A stretch of 64,000 nucleotides of DNA from Halomonas sp. 25-S5. Lineage in GTDB: Bacteria; Pseudomonadota; Gammaproteobacteria; Pseudomonadales; Halomonadaceae. A program made the position numbers and the translations under genes. Of this stretch, positions 15,423 through 24,626 are shown in pieces (the stretch's first letter is position 1; every line of letters starts with the position of its first letter). Below the pieces are notes generated by a model. The model saw only the letters and a program-made list of their open reading frames with translations, did no database searches and had not been told where the DNA came from. The stretch lies in assembly GCF_029889845.1 (NCBI RefSeq), contig NZ_JARANV010000012.1, positions 45,762 to 109,761 of the forward strand, in the 5' to 3' direction.

Positions 15423-16699
15423 CGACTGCCCTGATCCTCCTGGCCGGCCTGGCGATGATCTTCATCAATATCCCCATCGCCGTGGCGCTGGGCGCGGTGT
15501 CTCTGCTGGCCATGCTGGTGCTGCAGGGCCCGAACAGCCTGCTCAGCTTCCCCATCGTGATGTTCGATGGCTCGACCAAGTTCCCGCTGATCGCCATCCC
15601 GTTGTTCGTGTTGGCCGGGGCGATCATGAATACCGGCGGTATCTCCCGGCGGCTGATCGACTTCGCCTCGGCGCTGCTCGGCTTCATCCGCGGTGGGCTG
15701 GCGATGGTCAACATCGGCACCTCGCTGTTCTTCGCCGAGATTTCGGGCTCGGCGGTGGCCGACGTCGCCGCCCTCGGCTCCATCCTGATGCCGGCGATGA
15801 AGAAGAAGGGCTATCCGGCGGACTTCACCGCCGCGATCACCTCGTCCTCGGCGTCGCTGGCGATCATCATCCCGCCGTCCATCCCGATGATCCTCTACGC
15901 CGCCATGGCCGATACCTCGGTGGTGCAGCTGTTCGTGGCCGGCATCGTCCCCGGGCTGCTTGGCGGCTTGTCGATGATGGCGCTCGCCTGGTACTTCGCC
16001 GTCCGCTACAACTACCCGGTCGAGGAGGCCTTCCAGCTCGAGCGGGTCTGGGCCACCTTCAAGGCGGCGGGGCTTGCCTTCCTGCTGCCGCTGATCATCC
16101 TCGGGGGCATCTTCGGCGGCTTCATGACCGCCACCGAGGGCGCCGCCCTGGCGGTGGTCGCGGCGCTGCTGATCAGCTTCCGCTACGGCGAGCTGCGTTG
16201 GAGCACGCTGCGCGGGGCCATGGTCGACGGCGGTGTCCAGACCGCCGTGGTGATGCTGCTGGTGGCAAGCTCCGCGCTGCTCGGGGACTTCCTCACCCGG
16301 GCCCAGCTGCCCCAGACCCTGGCCGCGGTGATCGGCGACTTCACCAGCAACAAGTACATGGTGCTGGCGCTGCTCAACGTCTTCCTGCTGGCGATCGGCA
16401 TGATCCTGCACTCGGCGGCCGCCATCATCCTCACCGTGCCCATCGTCATGCCGTTGGTGATGATGGTCGGCATCGACCCGGTGCACTTCGGCATGATCGT
16501 CACCCTGAACCTGGCCATCGGCCAGCAGACGCCCCCGGTGGCGAGCGTGCTGATGACGGCCTGCTCGGTGGCCAAGGCGGACATCTGGGACGTGGCCAAG
16601 GCCAACGTGCCGTTCATGATCCTGCTGTTCGTGCTGCTGATGCTGGTCACCTACGTGCCGGTGGTCCCCATGGGCCTGGTGGAGCTGTTCTACCGATGA
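15419..16699 (+). CDS. TRAP transporter large permease, DctM type (system 1)
   Basis: A 426-residue polytopic permease (about 11-12 helices). Family marks include IPLFVLAGAIMNTGGISRRLIDFA, GSAVADVAALGSILMPAMKKKGYPADFTAAITSSSASLAIIIPPSIPMILYA and the repeat-two NLAIGQQTPPVASVL. It is the sodium/substrate-conducting subunit. It overlaps dctQ by ATGA and is followed 28 bases later by the crotonase gene with its own strong ribosome site, so transporter and catabolic enzymes are probably one transcript. Confidence 0.94.
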   Translation: MTTALILLAGLAMIFINIPIAVALGAVSLLAMLVLQGPNSLLSFPIVMFDGSTKFPLIAIPLFVLAGAIMNTGGISRRLIDFASALLGFIRGGLAMVNIGTSLFFAEISGSAVADVAALGSILMPAMKKKGYPADFTAAITSSSASLAIIIPPSIPMILYAAMADTSVVQLFVAGIVPGLLGGLSMMALAWYFAVRYNYPVEEAFQLERVWATFKAAGLAFLLPLIILGGIFGGFMTATEGAALAVVAALLISFRYGELRWSTLRGAMVDGGVQTAVVMLLVASSALLGDFLTRAQLPQTLAAVIGDFTSNKYMVLALLNVFLLAIGMILHSAAAIILTVPIVMPLVMMVGIDPVHFGMIVTLNLAIGQQTPPVASVLMTACSVAKADIWDVAKANVPFMILLFVLLMLVTYVPVVPMGLVELFYR

Positions 16700-16727
16700 A
16701 CCCGATGAACCTGGAGGGAGGATTCCC

Positions 16728-17513
16728 ATGTCCGACGAATCCCTGATCTTCCGCCGCGAGGGCGCCATCGCCTGGATCGGCTTCAACCGCCCCGAGAGCC
16801 GCAACGCCATGACCTGGGCGATGTACGACGCCCTGGAGGCCTGCTGTGACCGGCTGGCGGAGGATGACTCGGTGGTGGCGGTGGTGCTGCACGGGGTGGG
16901 GGGCGAGGCCTTCGTGGCCGGCACCGACATCACCCAGTTCACACACTTCGCCTCTCCCGAGGATGCCATCGGCTACGAGCGGCGCATCGACCGGGTGGTG
17001 GGCAAGCTCGAGGCCCTGCCCAAGCCCACCATCGCCATGATCGAGGGGGCCTGCGTGGGGGGTGGGGCGGCCCTGGCGCTGGTCTGCGACTTCCGCTACT
17101 GCACGCCCACCATGAAGTTCGGCGTGCCCATCGCCAGGACGCTGGGCAACACCCTGTCGATGAGCAACGTCTCACGGCTGGTCGACATGATCGGCGTGGC
17201 CCGCACCAAGGAGGCGCTGATGATGGGCCGGCTGTTCGGGGCCGAGGAGGCCCGCCAGGCGGGGCTGGTCAACGCGGTGTTCGACCCCGGGAGCATCGCC
17301 GCCGAGGTCGCCGCGATCGCCGCCGAGTTCGCCCATCGCGCCCCGCTCACCGTCCAGGCCAGCAAGGCGCTGGTGGGACGGGTGCTGGCCGAGCGTCGCG
17401 CCGCCCCCGAGGCCGGCGACGACTGGGTCACCACCTGCTACATGAGCAACGACTTCAAGGCGGCGGTGAACCGGTTCGTCCACAAGACGCCCTTCGAGTG
17501 GACCGGGCGCTAG
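16728..17513 (+). CDS. Enoyl-CoA hydratase/isomerase family protein
   Basis: A 261-residue crotonase-fold enzyme. Oxyanion-hole segments are present (GGEAFVAGTDITQF at about 62-75 and GACVGGGAALALVCDFRY at about 107-124). GGAGGGAGG lies six bases before the ATG. By eye, the first catalytic glutamate of classical hydratases (in PEI.LG) is not conserved: the equivalent stretch reads GVPIARTLGN. The second glutamate may be retained in TKEALMMG. The reaction may therefore differ from simple 2-enoyl-CoA hydration. It sits directly between a transporter and a CoA-transferase, so its substrate is probably the CoA ester made by that transferase. Confidence 0.87.
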   Translation: MSDESLIFRREGAIAWIGFNRPESRNAMTWAMYDALEACCDRLAEDDSVVAVVLHGVGGEAFVAGTDITQFTHFASPEDAIGYERRIDRVVGKLEALPKPTIAMIEGACVGGGAALALVCDFRYCTPTMKFGVPIARTLGNTLSMSNVSRLVDMIGVARTKEALMMGRLFGAEEARQAGLVNAVFDPGSIAAEVAAIAAEFAHRAPLTVQASKALVGRVLAERRAAPEAGDDWVTTCYMSNDFKAAVNRFVHKTPFEWTGR

Positions 17514-17548
17514 CCATGCCGACAGAACCCCAAGGAGGGAGCACGCCG

Positions 17549-18736
17549 ATGCTGCCACTGCAGAACCTCAAGGTCCTCGACATCTCCCAGATCATGGCCG
17601 GCCCCTACTGCACCATGGTGCTGGCCGACATGGGCGCGGAGGTGATCAAGGTCGAGAAGCTCAACGGCGGCGACGACAGCCGCCAGATGGGCCCCTACGT
17701 CAACGACGAGTCGACCTGCTTCTCGCAGATCAACCGCAACAAGAAGAGCATCTCACTCAACCTCAAGGACGACCGGGCCCGAGAGATCTTCTACCGCCTG
17801 GCGCGCGACACCGACGTCATCGTCGAGAACTACCGCACCGGCGTGACCCGGTCGCTTGCGATCGACTACGACACCATCAAGGCGATCAATCCCGGCATCG
17901 TCTACTGCTCGATCTCCGGCTACGGCCAGACCGGGCCATACAGCCATCGCGGCGGCTTCGACCTGGTCGCCCAGGGCATGACCGGGCTGATGTCGATGAC
18001 CGGCGAGCCGGGGCGCCGGCCGCTCAAGACCGGCATCGCGGTCTACGACATTGGCGCCGGCCTGACCGCCACCTACTCCATCCTGGCCGCCGTCATCCAC
18101 CAGATGAACACCGGCGAGGGCCAGCACATCGATATCGCCATCACCGAGTGCGGCCTGCCCTGGTTCACCTGGGAAGCGGCGGCCTACTTCGCCGAGGGCC
18201 GGGTGCCACAGCCCACCGGCTGGCGGCATCGTGTGTCGGCGCCCTACCAGGCGATCAAGGCCCGAGACGGCTACCTGATGCTCGGTTGCGCCAACCAGCG
18301 CACCTGGGAGCGGTTCGCCCGGGACGTGCTGGACCGCGAGGACCTGATGGCCGACGAGCGCTTCCTGACCAACCAGGACCGTGGCCAGCACGTCGAGGAG
18401 CTCGAGGCGCTGCTGGAGACGATCATGGCCGACCGGGGTGTCGACGACTGGCTCGAGCGTTGCGACGCGGCCGGGGTGCCCGCCGGGCCGATCAACGACT
18501 TCGCCCAGGCCATGAGCGACGAGCACTACCTGGCGCGCGGCATGGTGCAGGAGATGGACCACCCCAAGATCGGCCGGATGAAGACCATCGGCTTTCCCAG
18601 CAAGTTCTCGCGCACCCCGTCGCAGATCCGCCAACCGGCACCGCTGTTCGGCCAGCATACCGATGAGGTGCTGGGTGAGCTCGGCATGACCCCCGACGAA
18701 CTCGCCGCGTTGCGTGACGACGGCTGCATCCGCTAG
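17549..18736 (+). CDS. CaiB/BaiF family (class III) CoA-transferase
   Basis: A 395-residue class III CoA-transferase: LPLQNLKVLDISQIMAGPYCTMVLADMGAEVIKVE at the N-terminus, NRNKKSISLNLKD, ENYRTGVTRSL, and the catalytic aspartate D167 in TGIAVYDIGAGL. Start at 17549 is preferred because GGAGGG lies nine bases upstream; the ATG at 17516 has no ribosome site. The family moves CoA from succinyl-, acetyl- or formyl-CoA to a carboxylate (oxalate, carnitine, mesaconate, malate, glutarate). Here it would activate the imported acid or a product of it. The specific acid is unknown. Confidence 0.92.
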   Translation: MLPLQNLKVLDISQIMAGPYCTMVLADMGAEVIKVEKLNGGDDSRQMGPYVNDESTCFSQINRNKKSISLNLKDDRAREIFYRLARDTDVIVENYRTGVTRSLAIDYDTIKAINPGIVYCSISGYGQTGPYSHRGGFDLVAQGMTGLMSMTGEPGRRPLKTGIAVYDIGAGLTATYSILAAVIHQMNTGEGQHIDIAITECGLPWFTWEAAAYFAEGRVPQPTGWRHRVSAPYQAIKARDGYLMLGCANQRTWERFARDVLDREDLMADERFLTNQDRGQHVEELEALLETIMADRGVDDWLERCDAAGVPAGPINDFAQAMSDEHYLARGMVQEMDHPKIGRMKTIGFPSKFSRTPSQIRQPAPLFGQHTDEVLGELGMTPDELAALRDDGCIR

Positions 18737-18774
18737 CCGCGCCGCCCCCGACAAGATCCCCACGGAGAGCTCCC

Positions 18775-19983
18775 ATGCTGAACCTCGACTTCCATCCCTC
18801 AGGCCGCCACTTCCTGCAGATTCCCGGCCCCTCTCCGGTGCCGGATCGCATCCTGCGCGCCATGAGCCTGCCGACCATCGACCACCGGGGCCCTGAGTTC
18901 GGGGCGCTGGGCCGCGAGCTGCTCGGCAAGGTCAAGAAAGTCTTCAAGACCGAGAACCCGGTGATCATCTACCCGGCGTCGGGCACCGGCGCCTGGGAGG
19001 CGGCACTGATCAATACCCTGTCGCCGGGCGACGAGGTGCTGATGTTCGAGACCGGCCACTTCGCCAGCCTGTGGCACAGGATGGCCACCCGCCTGGGCCT
19101 GGCGCCGGAGTTCATCGGCCTGCCGGGCTACGAGGGCTGGCGCCACGGCGTGCAGGCCGACATGATCGAGGCGCGGCTGCGCGAGGATGGCGACCATCGG
19201 CTCAAGGCGGTGTGCGTGGTACATAACGAGACCTCCACCGGGGTGACCAGCGATATCGCCGCGGTGCGTCGCGCCATCGACGCCGCCGGTCACCCGGCGC
19301 TGCTGCTGGTCGATACCATCTCGGGGCTGGCCAGTGCCGACTACCGTCACGACGAGTGGGGGGTCGACGTCACCATCTCCGGCTCCCAGAAGGGGCTGAT
19401 GCTGCCGCCAGGCATCAGCTTCAACGCGATCTCCGACAAGGCCATCGAGGCCAGCCGCCACAACCGCATGCCCAAGAGCTTCTGGGCCTGGGACGAGATC
19501 CTCGAGGCTAACCAGAACGGCTACTGGCCCTATACCCCCAGCACCAACCTGCTCTACGGCCTCAAGGAGTCGCTGGACATGCTGCTCGACGAGGGGCTGG
19601 ATCACGTGCTGGCGCGCCACCAGCGCTGGGCCGCCGGGGTGCGCACGGCGGTTGAGGCCTGGGGGCTGGAGATACAGTGCCAGGACCCGGCCGTCTACTC
19701 GCCGGTGCTCACCGGGGTGGTGATGCCGGAGGGCACTGATGCCGACGAGGTGCGCAAGATCATCTACGAGCGTTTCGACCTGTCGCTGGGCACCGGCCTC
19801 GGCAAGGCCAAGGGCAAGATGTTCCGCATCGGCCACCTGGGCGACTGCAACGACCTGACCCTGATCGCCACCCTGGGTGGCTGCGAGGCCGGCATGAAGC
19901 TCGCCGGCGTGCCCCTGAAGGGCAGCGGCGTGACGGCCGCGCTGGACTACTTCGCCGGCCAACCCCTCGAGGCCGCCCACTGA
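18775..19983 (+). CDS. Class V aminotransferase (alanine/serine/aspartate-glyoxylate type)
   Basis: A 402-residue PLP enzyme of fold type I, class V. FLQIPGPSPVPDRILRAM starts the domain, ASGTGAWEAALINTLSPGD binds the cofactor phosphate, D180 (LLVDTISGLASADYR) pairs with the pyridine ring, and K206 (SGSQKGLMLPPG) is the Schiff-base lysine. Nearest families are serine- or alanine-glyoxylate aminotransferase and the BhcA aspartate-glyoxylate enzyme, all using glyoxylate as amino acceptor. No bhcB, bhcC or bhcD homologues are beside it, so a beta-hydroxyaspartate cycle is not supported. It could interconvert an amino acid and the 2-oxo acid handled by the neighbouring dehydrogenase. Confidence 0.88.
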   Translation: MLNLDFHPSGRHFLQIPGPSPVPDRILRAMSLPTIDHRGPEFGALGRELLGKVKKVFKTENPVIIYPASGTGAWEAALINTLSPGDEVLMFETGHFASLWHRMATRLGLAPEFIGLPGYEGWRHGVQADMIEARLREDGDHRLKAVCVVHNETSTGVTSDIAAVRRAIDAAGHPALLLVDTISGLASADYRHDEWGVDVTISGSQKGLMLPPGISFNAISDKAIEASRHNRMPKSFWAWDEILEANQNGYWPYTPSTNLLYGLKESLDMLLDEGLDHVLARHQRWAAGVRTAVEAWGLEIQCQDPAVYSPVLTGVVMPEGTDADEVRKIIYERFDLSLGTGLGKAKGKMFRIGHLGDCNDLTLIATLGGCEAGMKLAGVPLKGSGVTAALDYFAGQPLEAAH

Positions 19984-20019
19984 TCATCGGCAGTGCCACG
20001 CATGGCGGAGGAAGACCAG

Positions 20020-23000
20020 ATGACGTCCCTGAAGGACAATTCCCGGGCCGGCAGGGCCCCCGATGCCCGGATCAAGCCGGTCACCGACCTGGCGGCCAGG
20101 CTGTCACGCGAGCTCGAGGGCGAGGTGCTGTTCGATGACGCCTCCCGGGGCCGCTACTCGACGGATGCCTCGATCTATCAGGTCACCCCGGTGGGCGTGG
20201 CGATTCCCCGCCATCAGCGGGACCTGGCGCTGGCGCTGGAGATCGCCCGGGACGCCGGGGTGCCGGTACTGGCGCGCGGCGCCGGCACCAGCCAGTGCGG
20301 CCAGACGGTGGGCGAGGCGCTGGTGATCGACAGCACCCGCTGGCTCGACGAGATCGTCGAGTTCGACCCCGAGGCGCGCACCGTGGTGGTCGAGCCCGGG
20401 ATCGTGCTCGACCACCTCAACGCCTGGCTCAAGCCCCATGGCCTCTGGTACCCGGTGGACGTCTCCACCAGCGCCCAGTGCACCATCGGCGGCATGGCCG
20501 GCAACAACTCCTGCGGCTCGCGCTCGATCCGCTACGGCAACATGGTGCACAACGTGCTGGGCGTGGATGCGCTGCTGGCCGACAGCAGCGAGGGGCACTT
20601 CGGCTTCGTCGACCAGCTCCCTGCCACGGGGAGGGTGCGCGAACTGGCCGAGCGGGTGAAGGCCGTCGCCGACGGGGTGGCCCCCGAGATCCGCGAGCAC
20701 TTCCCCAAGGTGCTGCGCCGCGTCGGCGGCTATAATCTCGACCTCTTCGACTGCCAGAACCCCAAGCCCTACGACCCGGACGGGCGCGCCAACATGGCCC
20801 ACCTGCTGGTGGGCTCCGAGGGCACCCTGGGCGTGAGCCGCCGGATCACCCTGCGCCTCTCGCCGCTGCCGGAGCACAAGGTGCTCGGGGTGGTGAACGT
20901 CCCCACCTTCTACCAGGCGATGGACCTCACCCAGCACATCGTCACCCTGGATCCTTCCGCCGTGGAACTGGTCGACCGCACCATGATCGACCTCTCGCTG
21001 GAGAACCCGGCCTTCCGCCCGGTGATCGAGAAGGCGCTGATCGGCAGGCCCCAGGCCGTGCTGCTGGTGGAGTTCGCCGGCCAGGATCGCGAGGCCCAGC
21101 TCCGCTCCCTCAGGCGCCTGAACGAGCTGATGGCCGACCTGGGCCTGCCGGAGAGCGTGGTGGAGATGCCCGAGCCCGCCGAGCAGAAGGCGCTGTGGAA
21201 CGTGCGCAAGGCGGGGCTCAACATCATGATGAGCATGAAGGGGGACGGCAAGCCGGTCTCCTTCATCGAGGACTGCGCGGTGCCGCTGGAGCACCTGGCC
21301 GAGTACACCGACAGGCTGACCGAGGTGTTCCATCGCCATGGCACCGAAGGCACCTGGTACGCCCATGCCAGCGTGGGCACCCTGCACGTGCGGCCGATCC
21401 TCGACATGCGCCGCGACGGCGCCCATAAGATGCGCGAGATCGCCGAGCAGGCCTCCGCCCTGGTGCGCGAGTACAAGGGCGCCTACTCCGGCGAGCACGG
21501 CGATGGCCTGTGCCGCGGCGAGTGGGTGGCCTGGCAGTTCGGTCATACCGTCAACGACGCCTTCAGGGAGGTCAAGCAACTCTTCGACCCCGGGAACCTG
21601 CTCAATCCGGGCAAGATCGTCGACACCCCGCGGATGGATGACGAGCGCTACTTCCGTTTTTCCTCCACCTACCGGACGATCCCGATGACGCCGGTGTTCG
21701 ACTGGTCGGGCTGGAACGTCACCCGCGACCCGCTCTCCGGCGAGCAGGGCGAGCCCGGCAGCGCCGGCGACCCCACCCATGGCCTGGCCATGGCGGTGGA
21801 GATGTGCAACAACAACGGCCACTGCCGCAAGTTCGATGCCGGCACCATGTGCCCGAGCTATCGCATCACCCGCGACGAGCAGCACCTCACCCGCGGGCGC
21901 GCCAACACCCTGCGCCTGGTGCTCTCCGGCCAGCTCGGCGACGCGGGCCTGGCCAGCGACGACGTCAAGGAGGCGCTCGACCTCTGCGTCTCCTGCAAAG
22001 GCTGCAAGCGCGACTGTCCCACCGGGGTCGACATGGCAAAGTTCAAGATCGAGGCGCGCACCGCCCGGGCGAAGGCCAGGGGGCTGTCATGGCGAGATCG
22101 CATGGTCGGCGAGATGCCACGCTATGCCCCCTGGGCCAGCCGATTCTCCGGCCTGCTGGGTGCAGTGGAGCGCGTGCCGTTCCTCTCGCGCCGGGTCAAG
22201 ACGGCCCTGGGGCTCGCGGTGCAGCGTGACTTTCCACGCTTTCGCGGCAACTTCCTCGCCGAATCGCAGGGTGAAGTGGTCCAGGCCCCCCGGGAGGTGC
22301 TGTTGTTCGTCGATACCTTCAACAACTACCTGGAGGGCGAGAATGCCCGGGCGGCCAAGCGGGTGCTGGAGGCCGCCGGCTACCGGGTGCACCTCAACGT
22401 CAGGCAGGGCGAGCGGCCGCTGTGCTGCGGGCGTACCTATCTCTCCTCCGGGCAGTTCGATAAGGCGCGACTGGAGGCGCGGCGCACCCTGGACCACCTG
22501 ATGCCCCATGTCAGGCGGGGCGTGGCGATCGTCGGGCTCGAGCCCTCCTGCCTGCTGACCCTGCGCGACGAGTTCCTGCAGTATGGTTTCGGCAAGGAGG
22601 CCAAGGCCCTCTCCGAGTCGGCTTTCCTGTTCGAGGAATTCCTGGTCCGTGCCCATGAGTCGGGCGAGTTGCCGCTCGACCTCAAGCCGGTGGATCACCC
22701 ACGGGCGTTGCTGCACGGCCACTGCCACCAGAAGGCCTTCGATGCGCTGCGCCCGGTCGAGCAGGTGCTCGCCTGGATCCCCGGCCTCGAGGTCGAGACC
22801 ATCGCGTCCTCCTGCTGCGGCATGGCGGGCAGCTTCGGCTACGAGGCGGAGCACTATGACGCCTCGATGAAGATGGCCGAGCTGTCGCTGCTGCCGGCGA
22901 TTCGCGACGCCGCCGCCGACGCGGTGCTGGTGGCCGATGGCACCAGCTGTCGCCACCAGATCCGGGATGGCAGCGGCCGTGAGGCCATTCATGTGGCCCG

Positions 23001-23025
23001 GCTCCTCGAGCAGGCGCTGGCCTGA
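20020..23025 (+). CDS. FAD-linked oxidase / Fe-S 2-hydroxyacid dehydrogenase fusion (YdiJ-like)
   Basis: A 1001-residue fusion equivalent to GlcD plus GlcF. Residues about 1-560 form the FAD domain (ARGAGTSQCGQTVGEALVID, GGMAGNNSCGSRSIRYGNMVHNVLG, YSGEHGDGLCRGEW). The C-terminal part has ferredoxin-like clusters (CNNNGHCRKFDAGTMCPSY and CVSCKGCKRDCPTGVDMAKFK) and two CCG domains (RPLCCGRTYLSSG, SSCCGMAGSFGYE). Size and order match YdiJ-type D-2-hydroxyglutarate dehydrogenases and D-lactate dehydrogenases, which feed electrons to the respiratory chain. The start at 20020 has GGAGG eight bases upstream. Cotranscribed with the aminotransferase. The substrate is a D-2-hydroxy acid by family, not proven. 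Confidence 0.88.
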   Translation: MTSLKDNSRAGRAPDARIKPVTDLAARLSRELEGEVLFDDASRGRYSTDASIYQVTPVGVAIPRHQRDLALALEIARDAGVPVLARGAGTSQCGQTVGEALVIDSTRWLDEIVEFDPEARTVVVEPGIVLDHLNAWLKPHGLWYPVDVSTSAQCTIGGMAGNNSCGSRSIRYGNMVHNVLGVDALLADSSEGHFGFVDQLPATGRVRELAERVKAVADGVAPEIREHFPKVLRRVGGYNLDLFDCQNPKPYDPDGRANMAHLLVGSEGTLGVSRRITLRLSPLPEHKVLGVVNVPTFYQAMDLTQHIVTLDPSAVELVDRTMIDLSLENPAFRPVIEKALIGRPQAVLLVEFAGQDREAQLRSLRRLNELMADLGLPESVVEMPEPAEQKALWNVRKAGLNIMMSMKGDGKPVSFIEDCAVPLEHLAEYTDRLTEVFHRHGTEGTWYAHASVGTLHVRPILDMRRDGAHKMREIAEQASALVREYKGAYSGEHGDGLCRGEWVAWQFGHTVNDAFREVKQLFDPGNLLNPGKIVDTPRMDDERYFRFSSTYRTIPMTPVFDWSGWNVTRDPLSGEQGEPGSAGDPTHGLAMAVEMCNNNGHCRKFDAGTMCPSYRITRDEQHLTRGRANTLRLVLSGQLGDAGLASDDVKEALDLCVSCKGCKRDCPTGVDMAKFKIEARTARAKARGLSWRDRMVGEMPRYAPWASRFSGLLGAVERVPFLSRRVKTALGLAVQRDFPRFRGNFLAESQGEVVQAPREVLLFVDTFNNYLEGENARAAKRVLEAAGYRVHLNVRQGERPLCCGRTYLSSGQFDKARLEARRTLDHLMPHVRRGVAIVGLEPSCLLTLRDEFLQYGFGKEAKALSESAFLFEEFLVRAHESGELPLDLKPVDHPRALLHGHCHQKAFDALRPVEQVLAWIPGLEVETIASSCCGMAGSFGYEAEHYDASMKMAELSLLPAIRDAAADAVLVADGTSCRHQIRDGSGREAIHVARLLEQALA

Positions 23026-23128
23026 GACGGCGGCTGGCAGGGGGAAGGTGCCCCAGGTCGCCGCCGGTTCGCCCCGCGACGGCCCACATGGCATCCTTTC
23101 CCGAGCCCTTTTCGCAGGAGGAACCCCC

Positions 23129-23653
23129 ATGGCGATCTATCAGTATGGCGACGACCGTCCGGCGATCGGTGACGACGTCTACGTGGCCGAGACGGCGGAC
23201 GTGATCGGTCGGGTCACCCTGAAGCGCAACGCCAGCGTCTGGTACCAGGCGGTGCTGCGCGGCGACACCGACCACCTCGAGGTCGGCGAGGGCAGCAATA
23301 TCCAGGACGGGGCGGTGCTGCACGCCGACCCCGGCTACCCGCTGACGGTCGGCACGGGCGTGACCGTGGGCCACCAGGCGATGCTGCATGGCTGCACCAT
23401 CGGCGACGGCAGCCTGGTGGGGATTCAGGCGGTGATCCTCAACGGGGCGGTGATCGGCAACAACTGCCTGGTGGCCGCCGGGGCGGTGGTTAAGGAGAAC
23501 GCCAGTTTCCCCGACAACTCGCTGATCGTGGGGGCGCCGGCCAGGGTGGTGCGCGAGCTCTCCGAGGAGGCTATCGCGGGCCTGAGGAAGAACGCCGAGG
23601 GCTACGTGGAGCGCGGCCGGCACCATGCGGCGCAGCTCAAGCGAATCGGCTGA
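23129..23653 (+). CDS. Gamma carbonic anhydrase family protein
   Basis: A 174-residue left-handed beta-helix protein with hexapeptide repeats throughout (VIGRVTLKRNASVWYQAVLRGD). The three metal-binding histidines H65, H82 and H87 (VLHADPG and GHQAMLHG) are all present. AGGAGG lies eight bases upstream of the ATG. Such YrdA/CaiE-like proteins bind a divalent metal; some hydrate CO2, others are acyl- or CoA-related accessory proteins (CaiE in carnitine degradation, PaaY thioesterase in phenylacetate degradation). Its place at the end of a CoA-dependent cluster makes a PaaY/CaiE-like thioesterase or repair role worth considering. Confidence 0.88.
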   Translation: MAIYQYGDDRPAIGDDVYVAETADVIGRVTLKRNASVWYQAVLRGDTDHLEVGEGSNIQDGAVLHADPGYPLTVGTGVTVGHQAMLHGCTIGDGSLVGIQAVILNGAVIGNNCLVAAGAVVKENASFPDNSLIVGAPARVVRELSEEAIAGLRKNAEGYVERGRHHAAQLKRIG

Positions 23654-23668
23654 GCCCTGCGACCTGTC

Positions 23669-23680
23669 CTGTCCGGACAG
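23669..23680. repeat. Short perfect palindrome in intergenic gap
   Basis: CTGTCCGGACAG lies 16 bases after the carbonic anhydrase gene, with no T-tract beside it. It may be a weak hairpin or a binding site. The rest of the 156-base gap (23654-23809) shows nothing I can call. Confidence 0.3.
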
Positions 23681-23809
23681 CGGGCCCACGGTGGCCAAGG
23701 CCGCCACCACGTAGTGGATGTCGATCATGTAGCCCGCCGCGGCGTTGGCGGTGTCCGGCAAAGGCTGGCACTATCGAGCCATACCCATGAGCGGATACCA
23801 GGAGGTAGC

Positions 23810-24517
23810 ATGACACGTGTGCTATATGAGCTCTGCGGCATCGACGAGGGGCTACGCTTTTCGCCCTTTTGCTGGCGCGTTCGCTACGCGCTGGCCCACA
23901 AGGGGCTGGAGGTGGAGACGCACCCCTTGCACTTCACCGACAAACAGGCCCTGGCCTTCGCTGACTATGACAAGGTGCCGGTGCTGGTCGACGGCGACGA
24001 GGTGGTCACCGACAGCTACGAGATCCTGCGCTACCTCGATCGCACCTATCCCGAGGCGCCGCTGTTGGGCGAGGGGCTGACCGAGGCGCGGGGACGCTTC
24101 TTCAAGCACTATGCCGAACGTTCACTGGCCCCAGCGATGATACGCACCATCATCATGGACCTGTTCAATGCCATCCACCCCGACGACCGCGCTTACTTCC
24201 GCGAGACCCGCGAGAAGCGCTTCGGTCGGACTCTCGAGGAGTTCCACTCCCCGGCCAAGGGCCTGGCCCAGCTGGATGCCGCCCTGGAGCCGCTGCGCGG
24301 ACGGCTCAAGGAGGCCGACTATCTCGACGGCGAGGCGCCGGCCGGCGCCGACTACCTGGTCTTCGGCAACTTCATGTGGGCACGCTGCGTCTCCAGTGCC
24401 GACCTGGTCTCCAACGCCGACCCGGTCCATGCCTGGATCGAGCGCATGCTCGATCAGCACGATGGCCTGGGGCGCAAGGCGCTGCGCATCACCGACATCG
24501 AGGGGGCCTATCGCTGA
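23810..24517 (+). CDS. Glutathione S-transferase family protein
   Basis: A 235-residue protein with an N-terminal thioredoxin-fold GST domain (residues 1-85: RFSPFCWRVRYALAHKGLEVE, KVPVLVDGDEVVTDSYEILRYLDRTYPEAP) and a C-terminal helical domain. The SPFC motif resembles the active cysteine of omega/beta-etherase-like GSTs. Start at 23810: AGGAGG lies five bases upstream. Cytosolic; substrate unknown. It is separated from the carbonic anhydrase by 156 bases, so it is probably an independent unit. Confidence 0.85.
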   Translation: MTRVLYELCGIDEGLRFSPFCWRVRYALAHKGLEVETHPLHFTDKQALAFADYDKVPVLVDGDEVVTDSYEILRYLDRTYPEAPLLGEGLTEARGRFFKHYAERSLAPAMIRTIIMDLFNAIHPDDRAYFRETREKRFGRTLEEFHSPAKGLAQLDAALEPLRGRLKEADYLDGEAPAGADYLVFGNFMWARCVSSADLVSNADPVHAWIERMLDQHDGLGRKALRITDIEGAYR

Positions 24518-24626
24518 GGCGAAGGGCCCGAAGGTGACCGCTGAATGACGCGGTCTCGTCTGTCACTGCGACGCCTGGCTCCGGCCGGGCGTCGTGGTTC
24601 ATGGCCGGCGGCATTGGCAGGTTTCA

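Noticed and set aside
18775..19983. BhcA of a beta-hydroxyaspartate cycle
   Set aside because: The aminotransferase is of the right family, but the dehydratase, aldolase and iminosuccinate reductase that always accompany it are absent.
23654..23809. Hydrophobic stretch on the minus strand (GYMIDIHYVVAALATVG) after the carbonic anhydrase gene
   Set aside because: It might be a relic of a membrane protein, but it is too short and has no match that I can name. Left as non-coding.
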